Source: Mycobacterium colombiense (GTDB lineage Bacteria; Actinomycetota; Actinomycetes; Mycobacteriales; Mycobacteriaceae). Taken from it: DNA of 32,349 nt. The position numbers were made by a program, and so were the translations under genes. Position 1 is the stretch's first letter. Every line of letters starts with the position of its first letter. The stretch spans positions 1 to 32,349 of the forward strand of contig NZ_QMEU01000050.1 in the NCBI RefSeq assembly GCF_003284975.1, in the 5' to 3' direction. Of the stretch, positions 23,898 to 31,455 are shown piece by piece. The notes under the pieces are model-generated. The model did no database searches and was not told the DNA's origin. It saw only the letters and a program-made list of their open reading frames with translations.

Positions 23898-24160
23898 GCG
23901 GGCACACCCGACAGAAGCGGCGATCACCAACTGGCACCGGCGGCGTGTGTTGGCCGGCGCATTTGGTCGCCGTATTACGGTCCGGCACCCATGTGCGTGA
24001 TTCCGTGGCGCATCGCCGACGATCCGTCCGAGCTCGGGCTACCGCGCAGCCGCGATGCACAGTCAACGCAGGTCGTGGCAGCCACACCTAGGCCGGTCAC
24101 CTGACCGGGGCGGGTACGGGAATCGGCCCCTGTGCTCGCCCCGGTCAACCGATAGACGGC
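23898..24160. other. Short region between methyltransferase and HTH gene
   Basis: No confident gene is seen. A minus-strand frame ending at 23975 carries a lone CVDC motif and another carries C-x2-C, hinting at a decayed zinc-ribbon protein, but neither has a clear start or length. This may be the right junction of the defence cargo. Confidence 0.35.
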
Positions 24161-24200
24161 CACCGTGGCGGGTGTGAGGCGCAAACTCCCCGCCACGGTG
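24161..24200 (-). terminator. Hairpin downstream of HTH gene
   Basis: CACCGTGGCGGG and CCCGCCACGGTG form a perfect 12-bp stem with a 16-nt loop. The hairpin begins 3 nt after the stop of the minus-strand HTH gene. There is no T run, as is common for mycobacterial terminators. Confidence 0.55.
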
Positions 24201-24203
24201 CGC

Positions 24204-24854
24204 TCAACGCACAGGCGCAGTTGGGGTTTGGGCCGGCTGGTCGAGCAGTGAGGTCAGCCCGCAACCGACGCTGATCGCCTGCTGCGCCTTCTCGATCAGC
24301 TCATCTCCACAGTCCCATTCGTCACCGCCGAGCGCGATCAGTTCGTCGGCCTGACTTTGCAACTCGTCAATCGTCCTCACGATCTTGGCGGCAAGCCGTG
24401 CACGCTGTGTTGTCAAGGTGAACGCACGACCGCGCTTGCTCGTTTGGTGTTGCCGCCGTTGGCGCTTGCCGTCGAGTCCGATCACTCGCGCTCCGTCAGG
24501 TGTCCGGTTTTCGGACACCCGCAGATCGTCAGCCACCGTGCTCTTCGCGGTGCCGGTGGCGGCTGCGATGGCCCGCACCGACATGCCGTGCTCCGCAAGG
24601 TAGGCGACGATCTCGCGCCGCGCCTGACGGCCCTTGGCGCTACACAGCGGTGCGAGCGCATATGCGAGATACGCGGGCCAGCTCGCGTATCCGAGCGCTT
24701 CGTGTATCCGTCCCGCTTTCGCCTGTGTGACAAGCGCTGCAAGCTCGTCTAGGTGGCGTCCGGTGCTTTCCGCCATGCGTCGGATTCGCCCATCGAGCGT
24801 GACGGCGGATGCGTGTTCCAGGGCGGGTGTCTGTTCGGCGACTGCGGTGGTCAT
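24204..24854 (-). CDS. HTH DNA-binding protein (ParB/replication-regulator-like)
   Basis: The 216-residue protein has an HTH of the form MSVRAIAAATGTAKSTVADD (about residues 90-110), followed by ARVIGLDGKRQ, a combination seen in plasmid/phage partition and control proteins of actinobacteria. The N-terminal half has a long helical stretch (HLDELAALVTQAKAG) and the C-terminal part is charged and helical. It probably regulates the element's genes or copy control. The ATG overlaps the stop of the 91-residue gene upstream, so they form one operon, and the hairpin at 24161-24200 would end it. Confidence 0.78.
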   Translation of the reverse strand: MTTAVAEQTPALEHASAVTLDGRIRRMAESTGRHLDELAALVTQAKAGRIHEALGYASWPAYLAYALAPLCSAKGRQARREIVAYLAEHGMSVRAIAAATGTAKSTVADDLRVSENRTPDGARVIGLDGKRQRRQHQTSKRGRAFTLTTQRARLAAKIVRTIDELQSQADELIALGGDEWDCGDELIEKAQQAISVGCGLTSLLDQPAQTPTAPVR

Positions 24855-25126
24855 TGTGCCGCGCTCTCTTCAGACAAGGCGACCGGCAGATGCGTCGCGA
24901 TGTTCTCAACAGTCTTGGAGATACTGTCGGCGCAAACAACTTTCGCCACACACGCTGCGTTCATCAACGTATGACTGAGGTCCGGCTCCGAGGCGTGTAC
25001 CTCGCGGCTCAAAGTCAGAAGCTCGTAGTGCACGCAGCTTAGTTCCGTTGCGAGGCGGTCGAGTCGAGCGAGTCTCGCTTTTGCCTTCGCGATGTGCAGT
25101 GCGGACGGGTAGACGTTGGTGGTCAT
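24851..25126 (-). CDS. Small unrecognised helical protein, 91 residues
   Basis: I recognise no family. The protein is mostly helical, with a Leu-rich stretch (KAKARLARLDRLATELSCVH) that could form a short coiled coil. AGGAG lies 9 nt before the ATG, a good Shine-Dalgarno. Its stop overlaps the HTH gene start by 4 nt, so it may be a partner or antagonist of that regulator. Confidence 0.65.
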   Translation of the reverse strand: MTTNVYPSALHIAKAKARLARLDRLATELSCVHYELLTLSREVHASEPDLSHTLMNAACVAKVVCADSISKTVENIATHLPVALSEESAAQ

Positions 25127-25384
25127 CTATGTGTTCTCCTATCGGCTTATGTGCTGCCGGGAGAAACAGAAAATGCCCTCGCGGCAAGCAGTGATTGCTC
25201 TATGCGAAGGCATCGTGCCGAGTGGTTACGGGCGTGCGTCTCCGAGTCAGGTACCGCGCCGATTTGCGCGCGGCCATCGTCTGACTTTGTAACAGACCTT
25301 GGTGTCGATATTGGTGCGTTACGTGCGTCTGTGGCTCTACCTCAAGTCTACCCAAGCGGCGGGGGTCCGGCATACCCGTGTCAG

Positions 25385-25804
25385 CTAATCTCCGAGCCAC
25401 TCATGCTCAATACGTTCGATCTCTTTGCCGAGCGCATAGGCCGTTTCTTTATCGCAGTGAACTTCGACCTCATCCTGATACTCCGCCGGAAGATGTTTGC
25501 GCAGAGAGAGAAACCACGGAGTGCCGACTATGTTTGGTCTCTCTTCTCTCGTCAGAAACGTATTTTGCATCAGCGGATCGTTCTGCGCGGATTCCCAACC
25601 TTGGTCAGCGATGCGAGCAGAGTTCAGACCGTCACGCCAGTCCTTGATCTGCGCTCGGTGGACCTCGCGCTCGCGGTGCTCCCGGTCAGCCTTAGCGGTG
25701 CGCCAGTCGAGCACCGCCTTGATGCTGGTGGGCGCGACACCGAGGGCGGCACCAATACCAGTGCCGATTACACCGATCCACGCCTGATCCACGAGAGAGT
25801 CCAC
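25385..25804 (-). CDS. Small protein with one N-terminal membrane segment, 139 residues
   Basis: No family is recognised. A hydrophobic stretch IGVIGTGIGAALGVAPTSI (about residues 10-28) looks like a membrane anchor. A charged helical region (AKADREHREREVHRAQIKDW) and a cytosolic tail ending EIERIEHEWLGD follow. It is in the backbone block near attR, 21 nt downstream of the 185-residue gene and probably cotranscribed with it. It could be a surface-exclusion or lysogenic-conversion protein; there is no direct evidence. Confidence 0.6.
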   Translation of the reverse strand: MDSLVDQAWIGVIGTGIGAALGVAPTSIKAVLDWRTAKADREHREREVHRAQIKDWRDGLNSARIADQGWESAQNDPLMQNTFLTREERPNIVGTPWFLSLRKHLPAEYQDEVEVHCDKETAYALGKEIERIEHEWLGD

Positions 25805-25825
25805 CTTCTGCGTTGGGCGTCTTAG

Positions 25826-26383
25826 CTAGCCCCACATCGTGACGCCAAGAGTCCAGCCGACAACCTGACACAACTGCACGCTCACGTAATCCCGCTTGAT
25901 CGACTGCGACCCCGGCACCGTGTAATACGCGTCCTTCAAGTGAATGTGCCGCGTCAGAACCCAACGAGAATTCTTGGTGCCGTGCTCTTCAAAGGCTTTA
26001 TCGTCATCCGCAATCATCTTGTCGATGTCGTCCGCCGCACCTTCGAACGTCCGACGGGCGTAGTCGTCGGCGTACTCGGGTAGCTCGCCGTCGTCGGTCA
26101 CACTGCTGACGCCCTCGCGGAACAGATCAGCCATGTTGCGGTAGAAATCTTGGCCGCTCGTGATGTGGCCCGCGATCATGCCGCCCTGAAGAAACAGAGT
26201 GATCGGAATGCCCTTGCCTGCCCCGCCGAAATCGGCGCTGTCGGCAAGGCTCTGCAATACGCGGTGCGGCGCGGCGTAGTAGTCCGTCGTCTGCGTCAGG
26301 CTCTCGTAGAACTCTGTGCTCGCGGCCTTCGGTTCGCTGCCGGTGGTGTCGCCGTCGCTGGCGTCTGAGGTGTTTTCGCTCAT
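25826..26383 (-). CDS. Unrecognised acidic protein, 185 residues
   Basis: I recognise no family. The acidic, Ser/Thr/Asp-rich N-terminus (MSENTSDASDGDTTGSE) precedes a folded region with GIPITLFLQGGMIAGHITSG (about residues 55-75) and the helix DIDKMIADDDKAFEEHGTK. The C-terminus is RDYVSVQLCQVVGWTLGV. The ATG at 26383 is preferred over the longer frame to 26467. It is followed closely by the membrane-anchored 139-residue gene, suggesting a two-gene unit. Confidence 0.62.
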   Translation of the reverse strand: MSENTSDASDGDTTGSEPKAASTEFYESLTQTTDYYAAPHRVLQSLADSADFGGAGKGIPITLFLQGGMIAGHITSGQDFYRNMADLFREGVSSVTDDGELPEYADDYARRTFEGAADDIDKMIADDDKAFEEHGTKNSRWVLTRHIHLKDAYYTVPGSQSIKRDYVSVQLCQVVGWTLGVTMWG

Positions 26384-26504
26384 GCACAGTATTCTCCCAG
26401 CGCGCACCGACAATTCTCGGTATGTCGCGGCGTACTTCGGGTGTGCTCTGTCTGCTCTATCGTTCAACTGGGCGCGTGTGGGCGCTCAGGCCGTGCGCGG
26501 TGCC

Positions 26505-26687
26505 TCAGGCGTCGGCTAGCTCCGCGATCCCGGCTGCGATGCCGACGAGTGCTGCGCGGCGGATCGCCTGAGGGTCGTCTAACGCTTCGGGGTGCTGGAT
26601 CAGCCACCCGACCATGAGGTCGTCGTAGGCGCGTTCGAACTCATCCGCGTAGACGAGCGCCCCGCCGCACTCCGTCATCCTGTCCAC
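26505..26687 (-). CDS. Small unrecognised protein near attR, 60 residues
   Basis: The GTG at 26687 has GGAGGGG 5 nt upstream, the best start in this frame; ATGs at 26678 and 26717 are alternatives. The product is acidic and helical (ALVYADEFERAYDDLMVGWL, then PQAIRRAALVGIAAGIAEL). No family is known. It is the last element gene before the attachment repeat. Confidence 0.6.
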   Translation of the reverse strand: MDRMTECGGALVYADEFERAYDDLMVGWLIQHPEALDDPQAIRRAALVGIAAGIAELADA

Positions 26688-26925
26688 TTCATCCCCTCCG
26701 CACCAATTATCGCACATTCGCCCATACGTTCGACTTTGCTGCTCGCGGTGCTGCTGCTCCCGCACTGCTCCCGCATCCTCGCGCATTGCTGGGCGCGGCG
26801 AAGAGTGCAGGTCGCAGGATTGGTGCCTGTGTCGACTGACCCTCATAGGGTCACTGACCTGCACTGACCCTGAAAAGCCCGGTGCCCTCAACCTGCGGCG
26901 ACGTTTTGCTGAGCAGCGCCGGAAA

Positions 26926-26974
26926 CAGCTTCCCAAGCTGAATACGCGGGTTCGATTCCCGTCATCGGCTCCAC
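26926..26974 (+). repeat. attR: displaced copy of tRNA-Gly 3' end
   Basis: These 49 bp are identical to 2738-2786. The 5' half of the tRNA is absent here, so this copy is not a gene. It marks the right border of the element, after which chromosomal genes resume. Confidence 0.93.
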
Positions 26975-27282
26975 GATTACCAGCGGTAGCGCTGCTCGAA
27001 ACTTTCGAACATGCAGTCGCACGACGTGTTCGAACGCGTCGGCGGCGAACATAACGCGGTCCGCCGACGATTCGGGATCGTGCCCGCCAATCGAGTTCGG
27101 TTGTCATGTCCGCGCCGGATCGCCCAACTGTCTTCTCCAAGCTCGAGTTGTCGCCAGTCGAGCCGATGATGTGTGCCACTTTCCCGGGCCGGGGTCGCCC
27201 AAGGACTACGGACTTTCCGTGGTCCTTAGCGGCCCCGTTGCGTGACAACGTCGTCGTGTATCCGATACGGAAGGAAGCACGC
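26975..27282. other. Chromosomal intergenic region after attR
   Basis: No gene is seen. It holds an imperfect inverted repeat at 27201-27227 (listed separately) and the RBS GGAAGGA just before the oxidoreductase start. Confidence 0.5.
27201..27227. promoter_or_regulatory. Imperfect inverted repeat, candidate operator
   Basis: AAGGACTACGG and CCGTGGTCCTT pair over 10 of 11 positions around a 5-nt spacer. The repeat ends about 55 bp before the oxidoreductase start. The size and symmetry fit a dimeric repressor or activator site. Confidence 0.45.
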
Positions 27283-28461
27283 ATGAACGACATGACCGCC
27301 GCCGCCACCCGCGTCGTCGTCATCGGCGGCGGATACGCCGGAGTATTGGCCGCCAACCGGCTCACTCAGCGCGACGACGTCGTGATAACGCTGGTCAATC
27401 CACGCTCGGAATTCGTCGAGCGCATCCGACTGCACCAACTGGTCGCGGGCAACGACGACGCCGTCGCCGACTACGGCGCGCTCCTTTCCGAGCGGGTGCG
27501 CCTGGTCGTCGCTCTCGCCGAACGCATCGACTCCGCCGCCCACCAGGTCCGGTTGAGTTCGGGCACCACGCTGGACTACGACTATCTCGTCTACGCCGTC
27601 GGCAGCACCGCGGCCGTACCGTCGTCGGTGCCGGGTGCGTCCGAATTCGCTTATCCTCTCGGCGAATTGGAGGCCGCTCGGCGCCTCGCCAAGCGGCTCG
27701 CCGACGTCTCGTTATCCGCACCGATCGTGATCGCGGGCGGTGGCTTGACCGGGATCGAGGCGGCCTCCGAATTCGCCGAGGCGGGCCGAAAGGTCATCCT
27801 GGTCACCGGCGCACTCGGACCGTCGCTGGCGTCCGGGGGCCGCCGTTCGGTGGCCAAGCGCTTGCGCAAGCTGGGTGTGGAGGTCATCGAAAACGCGACG
27901 GTCGCCGCCGTCAGCGCCGACCGCGTCACCCTGCGCGACGGCCGCGTCCTTCCCAGTGCCGCCACGGTCTGGACGGCGGGCTTCGGCGTACCGAGCCTGG
28001 CCGCCGACAGCGGGTTGCGCACCGACCGGCTCGGCCGGCTGCTGACCGACGAAACCCTGACCTATCTCGACGATCCATCGATCATCGCCGCAGGTGATGC
28101 AGCCTCGCCCTCGGGCGTGCCGCTGCGCATGAGTTGCCAGTTGGCCATGCCGTTGGCGTCGCACGCGGCCGACACCCTGCTGGCCCGCGTCGAGGGCAGG
28201 GAGCCCGCCGACATCAACCCGGCGTCCGTCGGGCAGTGCATCAGCCTGGGTCGCCATGCCGGGACCATCCAGATGTCGCACTTCAACGACCAGGCGTTGC
28301 CGATGCACATCGGTGGGCGCCTCGCCGCGACCATCAAGGAATCCGTGTGCAAGGGCACCCTGTCGTTCCTGATCAAGGAGGCCCGCAAGCCCGGCAGTTA
28401 CTTCTGGCCGAGAGCCGGCAAACGACAGGCGCACGTCGAGCAACTGGCGACGAAGGCATAG
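27283..28461 (+). CDS. NDH-2-like NAD(P)/FAD-dependent oxidoreductase
   Basis: The 392-residue flavoprotein has an N-terminal FAD Rossmann motif VVVIGGGYAGVLAA (about residues 10-23), an internal NAD(P) site VIAGGGLTGIEAASEF (about 150-165) and the second FAD contact IIAAGDAASPSG (about 268). The C-terminal part ends PGSYFWPRAGKR. It resembles type II NADH dehydrogenases and related pyridine nucleotide-disulphide oxidoreductases. The electron acceptor is unknown. The ATG at 27283 follows GGAAGGA. It starts a probable operon with the cupin, NAD(P)-binding protein and nitroreductase genes, suggesting a redox or electrophile-detoxification unit. Confidence 0.9.
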   Translation: MNDMTAAATRVVVIGGGYAGVLAANRLTQRDDVVITLVNPRSEFVERIRLHQLVAGNDDAVADYGALLSERVRLVVALAERIDSAAHQVRLSSGTTLDYDYLVYAVGSTAAVPSSVPGASEFAYPLGELEAARRLAKRLADVSLSAPIVIAGGGLTGIEAASEFAEAGRKVILVTGALGPSLASGGRRSVAKRLRKLGVEVIENATVAAVSADRVTLRDGRVLPSAATVWTAGFGVPSLAADSGLRTDRLGRLLTDETLTYLDDPSIIAAGDAASPSGVPLRMSCQLAMPLASHAADTLLARVEGREPADINPASVGQCISLGRHAGTIQMSHFNDQALPMHIGGRLAATIKESVCKGTLSFLIKEARKPGSYFWPRAGKRQAHVEQLATKA

Positions 28462-28488
28462 CGAACCACACCAACCAGAGGAGATCCG

Positions 28489-28899
28489 ATGTCCGACGTC
28501 ATGGAAATGCTCGCCACGGCGATGACCGTCATCCAGTCCGTCAAGCCGCCGCACATCCCCGAGGGAGCCGACGCGATGACCGCGATCATCGAGTGGGGTC
28601 CCGGTGACACGGGCGCCCCGCCGCACCGCCACCCTGGCGGGCCGTGCTTCGGCTACGTCCTCGAGGGCGAGATGCTCTTCGAGCTAGAGGGCGAAGCCCC
28701 CCGCGTCATCAAGGCCGGCGAGGCGTTCTGGGAGCCCGGTGGCGACGTCATCCACTACTCCGACGGAAACAACCGCGACGATGTTCCCCTGCGGTTCCTG
28801 GTCACCATGCTCTGTCGCCCCGGCACCGAGATGTTCGTTCTGGTCGACGCCGACGAGCTCGAAGCCCGCAAGGACCGTCGCGTCCCGCGTTCCGAATAG
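28489..28899 (+). CDS. Cupin domain protein
   Basis: The 136-residue single-domain cupin has motif 1 GAPPHRHPGG with its metal-binding histidines, then FGYVLEGEMLFELEGE, and motif 2-like PGGDVIHYSDG. Such proteins bind a metal and often act as small dioxygenases, isomerases or sensors. AGAGGAG precedes the ATG. It lies 27 nt after the flavoprotein gene. Confidence 0.88.
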   Translation: MSDVMEMLATAMTVIQSVKPPHIPEGADAMTAIIEWGPGDTGAPPHRHPGGPCFGYVLEGEMLFELEGEAPRVIKAGEAFWEPGGDVIHYSDGNNRDDVPLRFLVTMLCRPGTEMFVLVDADELEARKDRRVPRSE

Positions 28900-28934
28900 T
28901 CCACCCCCAACCCTCGTCAGAAAAGGCACTCCTC

Positions 28935-29690
28935 ATGAGCACTTCGAAGAACATCACGGTCGTCGGCGCCACGGGCATGATCGGCGCTCAGGTCGTCGAC
29001 CTGCTCACCGCCGCCGGGCATCGGGTGACCGCCGCGTCGCGCTCGTCAGGTGTCGACGCGATCACCGGCGACGGCGTCGACGCCGCATTCGCGCATGCCG
29101 ACGTCGTCGTCGATGTCCTCAACTCACCCAGCCTGGAAGACGGCCCGTCGCGGGACTTCTTCACGAAATCGGCGACCACTTTGCTCGCGGCCGCCCAACG
29201 GGCCGACGTCGGGCACTACGTGCTGCTGTCCATCGTCGGTGTCGACAAGCTGAGGGGTCGCGGTTACCTGGAGGGCAAGCACAGCCAAGAGGAGCTGGTC
29301 GCGTCGTCCAATCTGCCGTACACCATCGTCCGGGCCACCCAGTTCCACGAGTTCACCGACGGCATCGCCGCCTCGCTGATCGTCGACGGGCAGGTCCAGG
29401 CTCCGGACGCGTTGATTCAGCCGGTCGCCTCGGCCGAGGTCGCCGCCCTCGTGGCCCGGGTCGCCGACGACGCGCCGCGTCAGGGCGTCCTCGACCTCGG
29501 CGGCCCGGAGAAGATGACGTTCGCCGAGATGGCTCGCGCCGTTCTGGCCAAGCAGGGCAAGGACTTGCCGATCAACGTCGACCCAGAGGCCACCTATTTC
29601 GGCACGCCCGTCGAGCAGAACAGCCTGGTCACCGGCGAGGGCGCCGAGATCGCGCCGACACATCTCGCCGATTGGCTGGATCAGCGATGA
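28935..29690 (+). CDS. NmrA-like NAD(P)-binding protein
   Basis: The 251-residue protein has a Rossmann start ITVVGATGMIGAQVVDLL (about residues 7-24) of the NmrA/atypical SDR type. The YxxxK pair of classical SDRs is replaced by a GRGYLEGKHSQEE region. This is typical of NAD(P)-binding quinone-reductase-like or regulatory proteins. The ATG at 28935 lies 35 nt after the cupin, and its stop overlaps the nitroreductase start (ATGA). Confidence 0.88.
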   Translation: MSTSKNITVVGATGMIGAQVVDLLTAAGHRVTAASRSSGVDAITGDGVDAAFAHADVVVDVLNSPSLEDGPSRDFFTKSATTLLAAAQRADVGHYVLLSIVGVDKLRGRGYLEGKHSQEELVASSNLPYTIVRATQFHEFTDGIAASLIVDGQVQAPDALIQPVASAEVAALVARVADDAPRQGVLDLGGPEKMTFAEMARAVLAKQGKDLPINVDPEATYFGTPVEQNSLVTGEGAEIAPTHLADWLDQR

Positions 29691-30379
29691 CCGCCCAACT
29701 GAACGACGCCGGCCCCTCGTCACCGGGTCACCGTTTCGACGACGTCGTGCTGCGGCGGCATTCCACGCGAATGTTTCTGCCCGACAAGCAAGTTCCACAC
29801 GAACTGTTGCAAGAGGCCCTGACTCTGGCGATGCGGGCACCATCAAACTCCAACGTGCAGCCGTGGCACGTGTTCCTGACCACCGGCACCCGGCGGAGAC
29901 GCCTCGGGGCCGCACTCGCCGCGGCCGTACGCGCCGCTCCGCCGCCCTCGCTAGGTCTGCCGGAATCGCACAACCAGCTGCGTCGGCAACTCGGCGCACT
30001 CCTCTACGGCGCGATGGGTGTTGCCCGCGACGACGCCGCTGGCCGCTGGACCGCGCAGCTACGCAACTGGGACTTCTTCAACGCCCCGGTCGCCGGAATC
30101 GTCTGCATGCACCGCGATCTCGGCCTTCCCGATGCGATCGGCGTGGGCATGTTCCTGCAGACGCTGCTGCTCGCGCTCACCGATCGCGGCATCGACAGCT
30201 GCGTCCAGGTGTCCACGGCGCTCTATCCCGACGTCGCGCGCGACCAACTCGGCATCCCCGACGAGTTGGTTGTCCTGTGCGGGTTGTGCATCGGCTACGA
30301 AGACCCCGTGTTCGTGGCCAACCACCTCGACATCCCTCGCAACCCCGTCACCGACAATGTCGCATTCCTCCAGGACTGA
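29687..30379 (+). CDS. Nitroreductase family protein
   Basis: The 230-residue FMN-dependent nitroreductase fold shows VVLRRHSTRMFL at the start, the FMN-binding APSNSNVQPWHVF (about residues 49-61), and GVGMFLQTLLLALTDRGIDS in the second half, with a C-terminal LCIGYEDP. It should reduce nitro, quinone or related compounds with NAD(P)H. The ATGA overlap couples it to the preceding gene. Confidence 0.92.
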   Translation: MTAQLNDAGPSSPGHRFDDVVLRRHSTRMFLPDKQVPHELLQEALTLAMRAPSNSNVQPWHVFLTTGTRRRRLGAALAAAVRAAPPPSLGLPESHNQLRRQLGALLYGAMGVARDDAAGRWTAQLRNWDFFNAPVAGIVCMHRDLGLPDAIGVGMFLQTLLLALTDRGIDSCVQVSTALYPDVARDQLGIPDELVVLCGLCIGYEDPVFVANHLDIPRNPVTDNVAFLQD

Positions 30380-30549
30380 CCCACACCGAAACCGCGGACA
30401 GCATCTCGAAAAGGGCCCACGGTGACCGGGGATCACGTGGGTTGAATTCGCGTCCTCGCCACCGCACGGTGGGCGGCCTCGGCAGCTGCCCGTAGCCGTG
30501 CGTCGAACCGTATTCAAAGTTGCCGCGCATCAGCGGATTTCGCGGCTGG

Positions 30550-30555
30550 TAGCTT
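30550..30555 (+). promoter_or_regulatory. Candidate -10 element (TAGCTT) for leaderless SDR transcript
   Basis: TAGCTT is followed by 7 nt and the ATG at 30563, and there is no Shine-Dalgarno. This is the third such arrangement in the window. Confidence 0.4.
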
Positions 30556-30562
30556 TACCGCC

Positions 30563-31366
30563 ATGGGTGCTTTGGACGGACGCGTGGCTTTCATCACCGG
30601 CGGGGCTCGCGGGCAGGGCCGCTCACATGCGCTGGCCCTGGCCGCCGAAGGAGCCGACATCGTCGTCGCCGATGCCCCGGCCGCGATGACGGACCTGACT
30701 TACCCCCTGGGTACCGAGGACGACCTACGGGAAACGACCAAGCTCGTCGAGGAACTGGGCCGGCGCTGCGTGCCGATCACCCTGGACGTGCGCGACGCGG
30801 CCGCGGTCAACACCGCGATCACCCAGACCGTCGCCGACCTCGGCAGCCTCGACATCGTGGTGGCCAACGCCGGAATCGTCAGCACCGGGGTGCTGGAAGA
30901 CGTCAGCGACGTGGTCTGGCAACAGCTGATCGACACCAACCTGACCGGCGCCTTTCACACCCTGCGCGCCGCGATACCGGCGATGCGCCAGCAGCGGTTC
31001 GGCAGGATCGTCGTCACCTCCTCGATGGGCGGCCGCATGGGCATCCCCGAGCTGGCCGCCTACAACGCCACCAAGTGGGGCGTTATCGGCCTGGCGAAGT
31101 CCGCCGCCCTCGAGGTCGCCAAGGAGGGCATCACGATCAACGTCGTCTGCCCGACCACCACCCAGACGCCGATGGTGCAACCCACCGGAAGCGACGACGT
31201 CCCCGACGACCTCGTGCGCCGGATGACCAAAGCCAACCCGATACCGCAACCCTGGCTGCAGCCCGAGGATGTCAGCCGCGGCGTGGTGTACCTGGTCACC
31301 GACCCCGGGGTGATCACCGGAAGCGTGCTCGAGATCGGCCTCGGCGGCAGCGCACGCATCCACTGA
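30563..31366 (+). CDS. Short-chain dehydrogenase, mycofactocin-coupled type
   Basis: The 267-residue classical-length SDR has TGGARGQGRSHALALA (about residues 11-26), VANAGIVS (about 102), the catalytic Ser in VTSSMGGRMG (about 152), Y-x3-K in AAYNATKWG (about 170) and an NVVCPTTTQTPM segment. The GARGQGRSHA coenzyme loop and the D at the end of strand 2 match the mycofactocin-coupled dehydrogenases, which keep NAD(H) bound. The substrate is probably an alcohol or ketone. It is separated from the nitroreductase operon by 183 nt. Confidence 0.92.
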   Translation: MGALDGRVAFITGGARGQGRSHALALAAEGADIVVADAPAAMTDLTYPLGTEDDLRETTKLVEELGRRCVPITLDVRDAAAVNTAITQTVADLGSLDIVVANAGIVSTGVLEDVSDVVWQQLIDTNLTGAFHTLRAAIPAMRQQRFGRIVVTSSMGGRMGIPELAAYNATKWGVIGLAKSAALEVAKEGITINVVCPTTTQTPMVQPTGSDDVPDDLVRRMTKANPIPQPWLQPEDVSRGVVYLVTDPGVITGSVLEIGLGGSARIH

Positions 31367-31419
31367 CGAACCCCAACGAACCGCACTGACGGCGAACCGA
31401 TGTTCGCTACGCTTGACCC

Positions 31420-31433
31420 CGATTGATCAATCG
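31420..31433. promoter_or_regulatory. Perfect 14-bp palindrome upstream of kinase gene
   Basis: CGATTGATCAATCG is perfectly self-complementary and ends 22 bp before the kinase start. A -10-like TACGCT lies just upstream, so it may be an operator. Confidence 0.35.
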
Positions 31434-31455
31434 CCTGGGAAGCTGGGGCCAGGTA

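Larger units (their letters stand above)
2738..26925. mobile_element. Integrated satellite-like element carrying a defence island
   Basis: The 24,188-bp unit from one 49-bp repeat to the base before the next contains an integrase, a serine recombinase, an Xis-like protein, a prim-pol, an SF3 helicase, iterons and a small-terminase-like gene. It has no capsid, portal, tail or lysis genes. The replication/integration set resembles phiRv1/phiRv2-type prophage-like elements and phage satellites. The central part is a defence operon plus methyltransferase (10912-23885). The flanking host genes read normally on both sides. Whether it can still excise is unknown. Confidence 0.9.

Noticed and set aside
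25200..25400. Minus-strand 66-residue frame
   Set aside because: No good start or domain; it overlaps the end of the 139-residue gene and looks like a chance frame.
2787..26925. Complete prophage
   Set aside because: No capsid, portal, large terminase, tail or lysis gene found on either strand.
26926..26974. Second tRNA-Gly gene
   Set aside because: Only the 3' part is present; the acceptor 5' strand and D arm are missing.
27201..27227. DosR binding site before the redox operon
   Set aside because: Shares GGACTTT but does not align with the 20-bp DosR palindrome in either register.
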